NCBI GenBank assembly: GCA_049680625.1
Contig: JBAUID010000242.1
Coordinates: forward strand, 1 to 8,567
DNA: 8,567 nucleotides
Source of the DNA: JAUIAI01 sp049680625
Lineage (GTDB): Bacteria > Pseudomonadota > Gammaproteobacteria > Burkholderiales > Burkholderiaceae_E
Reading direction: 5' to 3'
This document shows positions 1 to 4,885 of this stretch, piece after piece (position 1 is the first letter of the stretch; each line of letters opens with the position of its first letter). The position numbers and the translations under genes were made by a program. A model generated the notes under the pieces. That model saw only the letters and a list, made by a program, of their open reading frames with translations. It had not been told where the DNA came from and made no database searches.

Positions 1-774
1 GTGGTGACTGGTGCCAGTCGCGGGATCGGCAAAGCCATCGCCCAGGCATACGCCCGCGAAGGGGCCAACTTGTTCCTGACGGCAACCCGCCTCGACTTGC
101 TTAATGCATTGCGTAAAGAGTTGGCTGAGTTCGACATTAATATTGCCTGTTGCGCGGCAGACCTGACCAGCGAGGCCGCCTTAACCGACATGTTTGAACA
201 AGCCGTGCAATGGTGTAAACCGCTTGGTGGACAACAGGGTGGCCAATTGCACGCCTGGGTGAACAATGCGGGTATTTACATCGGCAAGCCATTCGCACAA
301 TACGCATTGAGTGAGTTTGACCAACTGATGAAGGTGAATGTTTATGCGGTTTTTCAACTGATGCAACTGGCACTCAGCCACATGCAGGCCAAGGGATACG
401 GAAAAATTATTAACATCAGTTCCACGGCCGGGCGCTGGGAAAGCGCGAATCAGGCGGCTTACAACACAAGCAAACATGCAGTACTGGGCATGACCAAATG
501 TGCGGCACTCGAATACGCAGGTCACGGCGTGCGGGTAAACGCCATCTGCCCTGGCATGGTCAATACTGACATGTTTGATCAGTTCAAAAGTCATGCGGAT
601 AATGCCGGTATCAGCCTTGAGCAGTTAAAAGCCAACACAACAACCCGGATACCAATCGGGCGGTTCCTCGAACCCGAAGAAATTGCCCATGTTGCGGTCT
701 ACCTGGCCAGTGCCGAATCTGATGGCATGACCGGTCAGTCGATTGTCATCTCGGGCGGAATGCGCATGATCTAA
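1..774 (+). CDS. SDR family oxidoreductase, 5'-truncated by window edge
   Basis: Classical short-chain dehydrogenase/reductase, a cytoplasmic NAD(P)(H)-dependent enzyme that interconverts an alcohol and a ketone; the substrate cannot be told. The reading frame is open from base 1 and begins directly in the Rossmann motif TGASRGIG (residues 3-10 of the fragment). Family members usually have roughly 5-12 residues before it, so the true start lies outside the window and GTG at base 1 is probably an internal Val codon. Visible landmarks are NNAG (88-91), Asn113 in KVNVYAVF, catalytic Ser141, Tyr154 and Lys158 (YNTSK, 13 residues after the Ser), the PG turn at 184-185 and a C-terminal GQSIVISGG. 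Arg7 and the Arg after beta-2 (LTATR), with no acidic residue there, suggest NADP(H) rather than NAD(H); this is inference. A small Gly/Gln-rich insert (GGQQGGQ, 76-82) precedes NNAG. The next + strand gene starts 168 bp downstream, so co-transcription is possible but not shown. Confidence 0.93.
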   Translation: MVTGASRGIGKAIAQAYAREGANLFLTATRLDLLNALRKELAEFDINIACCAADLTSEAALTDMFEQAVQWCKPLGGQQGGQLHAWVNNAGIYIGKPFAQYALSEFDQLMKVNVYAVFQLMQLALSHMQAKGYGKIINISSTAGRWESANQAAYNTSKHAVLGMTKCAALEYAGHGVRVNAICPGMVNTDMFDQFKSHADNAGISLEQLKANTTTRIPIGRFLEPEEIAHVAVYLASAESDGMTGQSIVISGGMRMI

Positions 775-859
775 GGCGGGTGACATGAAAATGGCTTGAA
801 ATTGCATGAAACCGGTTATCACGGCGATTAAGGCGTATCCTCGACGTTAACACCCGTCG

Positions 860-873
860 CCCGGGAATCCGGG
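860..873 (+). terminator. GC-rich hairpin after the SDR gene, weak terminator candidate
   Basis: The sequence cccgg-gaat-ccggg forms a 5-bp GC stem with a 4-nt loop, about 85 bp after the SDR stop codon. No T-run follows it, so it does not meet the usual intrinsic terminator pattern. It may be a chance structure. Confidence 0.2.
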
Positions 874-942
874 TATGTCTCAACGGCGGCAAATCAGTTA
901 CCGGCCTGACCAGCGTCGGCTTATTCACAGAGCGTCGATACC

Positions 943-1218
943 ATGGCAATAAATTTTGTTAACCCCAGCCGGGTTTATGAGGCCTCCGATCACGGTGTTC
1001 GGTTTTGGGGCTACGACCGCGAAATTGAGATCTCGTTTCTTGTTGACGAGGCTGCGCTGTCAAAGATTGAGCCAAAAACTGAGAAAAACCGCGCGGGTTA
1101 TATCCTCACCTTCGATGACAATCGAAACCGTATTCAAGAAGTTGCCAATACAACGTATTCGGCTCGACGCAAGAGCTCACGTCCGTATCTGATTAACCTC
1201 AAAGATATTGACTTTTAA
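943..1218 (+). CDS. DUF1488 family small protein
   Basis: A 91-residue soluble protein with no signal peptide or membrane segment. It matches, from memory, the DUF1488 family of small proteobacterial proteins of unknown function: N-terminal NPSR (7-10), then VRFWGYDREIEISF (19-32), an acidic helix beginning DEAAL, and a C-terminal half with FDDNRNRI followed by a basic segment (YSARRKSSR) ending in a hydrophobic beta strand. Length fits the family. The ATG at 943 has only a poor Shine-Dalgarno (GAG in cagagcg), but the conserved N-terminal segment begins right after it, so this start is favoured over the overlapping frame at 956. No function is assigned to the family that I can name. It lies between two oxidoreductase genes on the same strand with gaps of 168 and 115 bp, too wide to argue for tight coupling. 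Confidence 0.8.
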   Translation: MAINFVNPSRVYEASDHGVRFWGYDREIEISFLVDEAALSKIEPKTEKNRAGYILTFDDNRNRIQEVANTTYSARRKSSRPYLINLKDIDF

Positions 1219-1322
1219 TCGGCTCGTTGCGTTGCGTCGGGTGAGCTCGCCTCGCGCCAACCCCATAACTTGCATCGACTCGCCAACTGCGACATAGTTG
1301 CGTCACAACAATGTCCAGTGAC

Positions 1323-1328
1323 AGGAGA
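1323..1328 (+). promoter_or_regulatory. Ribosome binding site of the zinc dehydrogenase gene
   Basis: AGGAGA lies 5 nt before the ATG at 1334. It fixes that start codon and agrees with the protein alignment, since the GroES-like domain begins at residue 2. Confidence 0.8.
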
Positions 1329-1333
1329 CAGTC

Positions 1334-2386
1334 ATGCGCGGTGTAGTTTTCCTTGGCGAACGCCAGCTCGAAGTCCGTCAGTATGCCGACCCAACCCCCG
1401 GCCCCGGCGAGGTGGTGCTTAAGATAAAAGCGTCGGGTATGTGCGGTACCGACCTGAAGTTCTATCGACCCAGCATGGCCGAATCGACAAAAGCCCTTGG
1501 CCTGGGCGGAGACGGTGAACCTAATATTGCCGGTCATGAGCCGTGCGGTGTTGTAGTTGCCCGTGGTGAAGGTGTCAGCGCCGACCAGGCACCAACCGAT
1601 GCGCGCGTTATGGTTCACCACTACAAAGGCTGCGGTATTTGTGAGCATTGCTTTGTTGGCTGGCAACAGCTTTGCCCAAGCGGCACAATTGTTTATGGCG
1701 CAACCGGAGATGGTGCGCATGCGGACTACATGAAAGTCCCCGTTTCAACCCTGGTGTCACTGCCTGATGATTTGTCTTTTGAGACGGGGGCTGCTATCTC
1801 GTGTGGCACAGGTACTGCTTACGGTGCGCTAAAGCGTGTCAACCTGACCGGCTCAGACACTATCGCGGTGTTTGGACAGGGTCCGGTTGGCCTCAGTGCT
1901 ACCCAGTTCAGCCATGCGATGGGCGCGCGTGTCATTGCGGTTGATACCTCACCCGAACGCCTGGCATTAGCCGGTGGGCTGGGTGCTGATGCCTTGGTGA
2001 ATCCCGCCACCGACGACCCGGTGGAGGCAATTAAAGAATTAACCCGGGGCCGCGGGGCAGACATTGCCATTGATTGCTCGGGTGCCGAAGCCGGGCGGCT
2101 GGCGGCCATTCGATGCGCAAAAACCTGGGGCACGGTTGGCCTGGTTGGTGAAGGCGGGCAAATGACTATCGATGTTTCGAAAGAGTTAATTCGCAAACAA
2201 CTCACCCTGATCGCCTCGTGGACGTTCAGCTCTTTGGGTCAGGCGGAGTGTGCGCGTTTTGTTTCCGAGCGCGGTATCGATGTTGATCACTTGTTCAGCG
2301 ATCGTTATTCGACCCTTGACCAGGCTGACGACGCGTACAAAAAGTTTGATACCCAGGCTACGGGTAAAGGTGTGTTCCTGTTGTAG
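1334..2386 (+). CDS. Zinc-dependent medium-chain alcohol/polyol dehydrogenase
   Basis: A 350-residue cytoplasmic MDR-superfamily dehydrogenase of the sorbitol (iditol)/threonine dehydrogenase type, oxidising a secondary alcohol to a ketone with NAD(P). The N-terminal GroES-like domain carries likely catalytic zinc ligands Cys37 (GMCGTD) and His68-Glu69 (GHE). The structural zinc lobe is complete, with Cys100, Cys103, Cys106 and Cys114. The Rossmann domain has GQGPVG at 181-186 and an Asp (204, VIAVD) at the end of the second strand, which favours NAD+ over NADP+. Length is normal for the family. An insert of about 12 residues (48-62, rich in Gly and Ala) lies before GHE. The 115 bp upstream contain no convincing promoter, and the gene may be read with its left neighbours or alone. 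Substrate is not resolvable: polyol, threonine-like and aryl alcohol dehydrogenases share all these residues. Confidence 0.93.
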   Translation: MRGVVFLGERQLEVRQYADPTPGPGEVVLKIKASGMCGTDLKFYRPSMAESTKALGLGGDGEPNIAGHEPCGVVVARGEGVSADQAPTDARVMVHHYKGCGICEHCFVGWQQLCPSGTIVYGATGDGAHADYMKVPVSTLVSLPDDLSFETGAAISCGTGTAYGALKRVNLTGSDTIAVFGQGPVGLSATQFSHAMGARVIAVDTSPERLALAGGLGADALVNPATDDPVEAIKELTRGRGADIAIDCSGAEAGRLAAIRCAKTWGTVGLVGEGGQMTIDVSKELIRKQLTLIASWTFSSLGQAECARFVSERGIDVDHLFSDRYSTLDQADDAYKKFDTQATGKGVFLL

Positions 2387-2402
2387 GCTTCAACAATTGA
2401 TC

Positions 2403-2445
2403 CACCGCGGTCGGTAGGCTGTTGCTAAGTGGTCGGTAAGCGGTG
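2403..2445. repeat. Dyad with internal direct repeats after the zinc dehydrogenase
   Basis: Six-base arms caccgc (2403-2408) and gcggtg (2440-2445) are reverse complements. Between and overlapping them is a direct repeat, ggtcggtaggc (2409-2419) and ggtcggtaagc (2431-2441), matching at 10 of 11 bases with a 22-bp period. No T-run follows, so an intrinsic terminator is not supported. The role is unknown. Confidence 0.4.
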
Positions 2446-2448
2446 AAT

Positions 2449-3090
2449 CTAGCGATTACGCGACCGCATTACCTGAGCACATGGATCGCCACTGTTGTTA
2501 CCGCCGTCGCCGGTGCCTTTGTGATTTCTGCTGCGATCGCGGCTGCGGCTGCGATCGTAGCGGCTGCCAGTTCTATCACTATCGTTTTGCGTACAGTCGA
2601 CAATAATCCGGTTCGGCCGGACAACTGAGCGCTGGGCTGATACGGCAGTTCGATTGTTGCCTGACGACGATCCACCGGGTAATGATTGTGACGAACGGGT
2701 ACCTGCCGGAGTGTCTGCAAGGCGGGAGCCTGCCGGGGTTCGCGCCGACATTGTGCCCGCTTGCGACAACATGACGGGTGATGCGAGGTGACCGGTGGTT
2801 ACGCGGCTTGGCCTTGATTCGACTTCAACAGCGTGGCTGAAGCCGGTGTGGAGCAACAAGGCGGCAAAGACTACCCTTGCGCCTGTTTTGCTCAACAAGG
2901 CGGGCGACGCTTTTGACGTGGCTGGCGTTGTTGCGGTAGTTGCCATAGCTGCCATAGCTGCCATAGCTGCCATTGCTGCCATTGCTGACGTAACCAGGCG
3001 GTTGAAGTTTTCCATGATATCGAACACTTTAGCACTAGCCCGATAAGCAATTGTGACTATATCGCCGGAGTTCGCTGTATCAATTGGCAT
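2449..3090 (-). CDS. Hypothetical low-complexity protein, doubtful gene
   Basis: A 213-codon open frame that I do not recognise. From the N terminus it has a short ordinary segment, an Ala-Met repeat (AMAAMAAMAAMAAMA, about residues 36-50) encoded by the 9-bp tandem array, a segment resembling a Sec signal peptide placed internally (basic residues, then VVFAALLLHTGF and SHA before VEVE), and a long Ser/Arg/Gly/Asn-rich tail with RS-like dipeptides (SRYDRSRSRDRSR). Such a long open frame is uncommon by chance outside a real gene, which is the main argument for it. Against it: no good ribosome binding site at the ATG (GGAGGA is about 16 nt away), low complexity, and no recognisable domain. The true start could be internal, for example ATG at 3015. 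It would follow the small membrane protein gene by 39 bp on the same strand. Confidence 0.3.
   Translation of the reverse strand: MPIDTANSGDIVTIAYRASAKVFDIMENFNRLVTSAMAAMAAMAAMAAMATTATTPATSKASPALLSKTGARVVFAALLLHTGFSHAVEVESRPSRVTTGHLASPVMLSQAGTMSARTPAGSRLADTPAGTRSSQSLPGGSSSGNNRTAVSAQRSVVRPNRIIVDCTQNDSDRTGSRYDRSRSRDRSRNHKGTGDGGNNSGDPCAQVMRSRNR
2530..2557. repeat. Ten-base direct repeat, period 18 bp
   Basis: gctgcgatcg occurs at 2530-2539 and again exactly at 2548-2557, linked by further gcggct units. In + strand translation this encodes an Ala-rich hydrophobic run; on the - strand it encodes the Arg/Ser-rich tail of the doubtful ORF. It probably arose by local duplication. Confidence 0.6.
2941..2985. 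repeat. Five-copy 9-bp tandem array (minisatellite)
   Basis: Three exact copies of tgccatagc are followed by two of tgccattgc, which differ at one base. A degenerate unit (tgcggtagt, 2932-2940) precedes the array. The unit length is a multiple of three, so gain or loss of a copy keeps any reading frame. On the - strand each copy contributes Ala-Met-Ala with an ATG in the same frame; on the + strand it gives an Ala/Ile-rich run. Confidence 0.9.
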
Positions 3091-3098
3091 CGTGCCAA
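3084..3098. promoter_or_regulatory. Perfect dyad TTGGCA-TCG-TGCCAA
   Basis: Six-base arms ttggca (3084-3089) and tgccaa (3093-3098) are separated by 3 bp. The dyad overlaps the ATG of the doubtful - strand ORF (3088-3090). This form is typical of a homodimer operator, and the position would suit repression, but no regulator is identified and chance is possible. Confidence 0.3.
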
Positions 3099-3129
3099 CT
3101 GGAGCGTCCTCCGGTGTGTTTCCGCTTAT

Positions 3130-3477
3130 TTAGCTTTCTTTGGTAAGCACTGCGGCACAGGCTTCGGATACCGCTTCATTGGCTTCGGTACCAGGGAAAG
3201 TTGCATAACCACCGTCACGAACATAGTTATCACGCTGCCAGGTGCTAATGCCTTTGAGCGCCGGTAATAACTTGTCGTCTGCTTTTGCTGCCGCTTGAAA
3301 GTTTGCGACACAAATTGGGGACAACGCGGCGACGGTCGAGTCACGGCCGGCAGCGGAAACCAACTTATCTACAGTTGAGCCTAAGTGCCAGTTCAGGCCA
3401 GCGAAGCCAACAACCATCATCAGGATGGCGCCAGCAGCAGCGCCCATAAGTGCGGGTTTGTAATGCGTCTTATCCAT
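3130..3477 (-). CDS. Small membrane-anchored protein with two cysteines
   Basis: A 115-residue protein of unknown function. An N-terminal hydrophobic helix (about residues 9-28) follows a short basic start (MDKTHYKP), giving a likely signal anchor with the rest in the periplasm. The soluble part has Cys56 (SPIC) and Cys107 (EACAAVL), well placed to form a disulfide, and a WQRDNYVRDGGYATFPG segment (80-96). It resembles hypothetical proteins I associate with alphaproteobacteria (short membrane anchor, ALxPICV, a GG(W/Y)ATxPG segment); this is recall and not a search. The ATG at 3477 is chosen because GGGGAG lies 7 nt upstream of it. The frame stays open 20 codons further upstream to 3537, but that extension has no such site and would put a polar stretch ahead of the anchor. 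The upstream gap of 186 bp to the aldo/keto reductase stop suggests its own promoter. Confidence 0.8.
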   Translation of the reverse strand: MDKTHYKPALMGAAAGAILMMVVGFAGLNWHLGSTVDKLVSAAGRDSTVAALSPICVANFQAAAKADDKLLPALKGISTWQRDNYVRDGGYATFPGTEANEAVSEACAAVLTKES

Positions 3478-3484
3478 ACTTGAA

Positions 3485-3490
3485 CTCCCC
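3485..3490 (-). promoter_or_regulatory. Ribosome binding site of the small membrane protein gene
   Basis: GGGGAG on the - strand, 7 nt before the ATG at 3477, decides between this start and the longer open frame that reaches 3537. Confidence 0.65.
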
Positions 3491-3520
3491 AATCGGACCG
3501 GAGGCCCGTGATCGGGGAGT

Positions 3521-3537
3521 GTATCAATATGTATCAA
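3521..3537. promoter_or_regulatory. Direct repeat GTATCAA, 10-bp period, upstream of the small membrane protein gene
   Basis: gtatcaa occurs at 3521-3527 and 3531-3537, so the copies face the same side of the helix. They lie about 45-60 bp upstream of the - strand start at 3477. A further dyad, acatc-ggt-gatgt, lies at 3560-3572. These could be activator or repressor sites; no convincing -35/-10 pair could be fixed. Confidence 0.3.
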
Positions 3538-3663
3538 GTTTTATCGGCTTGTTACATTTACATCGGTGATGTTGTTGGCGCTTTGTGGGCGTTTCATCCG
3601 CTTTTAGTGGGGTTCAGGCGCATTGAGCGCATTGGGCTTAATTGAGACATGCGGCCTGAGAAG

Positions 3664-4647
3664 TCAGATCCCGAGGGTTTTTAATTGCCCCGCCGGATAC
3701 CGGGTGCCGGCCACACTGGCGTCATCGATTGCGTCCGCCAGTGCTGTTGCCTCCTGAGCCGTCAGCCTGATATCCACCGCTGCCAGGTTCTCTTGCAAGT
3801 GGGTACGGCGTTTGGTACCAGGAATTGGCACCACGTCATCACCCTGAGCCAGCAACCAGGCCAGCGCCAGTTGCCCCGGGGTGCATTGCTGCGATGCGGC
3901 CATATCCATCAAGGGCTGCACCAGCCTGGCATTACTTTCCAGGTTGCCTTGTTCAAAACGCGGGTGGTCGCGACGACGGTCGTCAGCGGCAAGATCTTGC
4001 TGCGACTGAATTTTGCCGGTCAGCATGCCACGCCCCAGCGGTGAGTAGGGGACGAAGCCAATACCAAGCTCACGGCAGACTGGGAGGAGTTCTTGTTCGA
4101 CAAAGCGGCACCACAGCGAGTACTCGGTTTGTAGTGCAGCAATCGGGTGAACCGCATGGGCGGCGCGAATGGTTGCTGCGCTTGCCTCGGACAATCCGAG
4201 GTAACGCACTTTGCCCTGTTCAACCAGGCGCTTCATTGCGCCCACGGTATCTTCAATGGGCACCGCAGGATCAACCCGGTGTTGGTAGTACAAATCGATG
4301 GTGTCGATGGCCAGTCGCTGCAGGCTTTTTTCGCAGGCATCAATTACATATTCGGGACGCCCAATGGCGCCTGGCTTGCCATTGGCATCACGAATGTTGC
4401 CAAACTTGCTGGCAATGACGGCTTTATCGCGGTAACCATCTTGCAGTGCACGCCCAATGAGCGTTTCGTTCTTGCCGCCACCGTAAGCGTCCGCGGTATC
4501 GATAAAGTTTGCCCCCGCATCAAGCGCGGCCCGGATTGTGGCAATCGACTCAGCATCATCACTGGAGCCGTATAAGTCGGTCATTGCCATGCCGCCCAGA
4601 CCAAGCGACGACACTTTGAGCTCACTGCCCAGTAAACGATATTTCAT
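3664..4647 (-). CDS. Aldo/keto reductase
   Basis: A 327-residue cytoplasmic NADPH-dependent reductase with a TIM-barrel fold, reducing aldehydes or ketones to alcohols. The catalytic tetrad is complete: Asp50 (FIDTAD), Tyr55 (AYGGG), Lys81 (ASKFG) and His123 (YYQHRVD). The motif ending SEASAATI, the segment GFVPYSPLGRGMLTG and the cofactor loop IPGTKRRTHLQEN near the C terminus fit the AKR13/YakC-like group of bacterial reductases. The loop's Lys/Arg pair favours NADPH. Length is normal. The ATG at 4647 has TGAGGA 9 nt upstream (4657-4662), and the conserved MKYRLLG start supports it. The gene is transcribed divergently from the GMC oxidoreductase across 238 bp, so the two may share control. 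The physiological substrate is not predictable; these enzymes are often detoxifying or auxiliary. Confidence 0.94.
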   Translation of the reverse strand: MKYRLLGSELKVSSLGLGGMAMTDLYGSSDDAESIATIRAALDAGANFIDTADAYGGGKNETLIGRALQDGYRDKAVIASKFGNIRDANGKPGAIGRPEYVIDACEKSLQRLAIDTIDLYYQHRVDPAVPIEDTVGAMKRLVEQGKVRYLGLSEASAATIRAAHAVHPIAALQTEYSLWCRFVEQELLPVCRELGIGFVPYSPLGRGMLTGKIQSQQDLAADDRRRDHPRFEQGNLESNARLVQPLMDMAASQQCTPGQLALAWLLAQGDDVVPIPGTKRRTHLQENLAAVDIRLTAQEATALADAIDDASVAGTRYPAGQLKTLGI

Positions 4648-4721
4648 GACATCTTGTCCTCAGTAGAAATGGATTTCCAAAAGCGCTAAACGAAGTACGT
4701 GCGATCCCGCCGTTCTCTTCA

Positions 4722-4739
4722 GGGATTCCCGGGGATCCC
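4722..4739. promoter_or_regulatory. 18-bp near-palindrome in the AKR/GMC divergent region
   Basis: gggattcccggggatccc reads almost the same on both strands, with eight of nine base pairs symmetric. The octamer gatcccgc at 4734-4741, which overlaps its right end, recurs at 4703-4710. It is a candidate operator, or a GC-rich structural element. Confidence 0.35.
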
Positions 4740-4820
4740 GCGACAATTGTGCAGTGCTGACAGAGTATATTGAATATGTTGCCGGCAGCGGCTGAGGTAA
4801 GCTCTCTACGGAATTAGGTA

Positions 4821-4846
4821 ATTGGTTGATTAATCAATAAGCCAAT
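4821..4846. promoter_or_regulatory. Palindromic operator candidate upstream of the GMC gene
   Basis: The core ttgattaatcaa (4826-4837) is a perfect 12-bp palindrome. It is flanked by a second pair of complementary arms, attgg (4821-4825) and ccaat (4842-4846), offset by 4 bp on the right. It ends about 40 bp before the GMC start codon, where a repressor would block transcription or early elongation. The form is typical of TetR-type or other dimeric helix-turn-helix regulators, but no regulator gene is in the window. Confidence 0.5.
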
Positions 4847-4871
4847 CCGGTAACAAGATCAAAAACAAAAC

Positions 4872-4877
4872 AGGGGA
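4872..4877 (+). promoter_or_regulatory. Ribosome binding site of the GMC oxidoreductase gene
   Basis: AGGGGA, 8 nt before the ATG at 4886, supports this start, which also places the FAD-binding motif at the expected residue 14. Confidence 0.75.
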
Positions 4878-4885
4878 CGGAAACA

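Larger units (their letters stand above)
2387..3129. other. 743-bp repeat-rich stretch without a confidently assigned gene
   Basis: This stretch between the zinc dehydrogenase and the small membrane protein holds two Ala-codon-like repeat clusters (2530-2557 and 2941-2985), a direct repeat pair near 2409 and 2431, and a dyad at 3084-3098. Long reading frames are open on both strands: - strand 2449-3090 (213 codons) and short + strand frames at 2443-2628 and 2795-3046 that encode hydrophobic Ala/Ile/Val runs. The + strand frame at 2795 has GAGGTG a few bases upstream of its GTG, so a small membrane protein there is not excluded. None of these products is one I recognise. The stretch could be a poorly conserved low-complexity gene, a decayed gene, or repeat-expanded intergenic DNA. 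Confidence 0.6.

Noticed and set aside
181..594. Open frame on the - strand inside the SDR gene
   Set aside because: It lies opposite a gene with all SDR motifs intact and shows no family features of its own.
1199..1720. 173-codon - strand frame over the start of the zinc dehydrogenase
   Set aside because: It is antisense to the zinc-ligand region, which is clearly coding on the + strand, and the product has no recognisable domain.
2403..2445. Integron attC or intrinsic terminator
   Set aside because: No core-site sequences of attC and no T-run after the dyad were seen.
2941..2985. Possible CRISPR-like array
   Set aside because: The 9-bp units are directly abutting with no spacers and no cas genes are present; it is a simple tandem repeat.
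3078..3100. Sigma-54 type promoter (TGGCACG on the - strand)
   Set aside because: The -24-like element is present but no GC/TTGC element sits at the required spacing; the sequence is better explained by the dyad.
3602..3645. Short tandem gcgcattga/gcgcattgg after the aldo/keto reductase
   Set aside because: Two partial copies only, no dyad and no T-run; not enough to call a repeat element or terminator.
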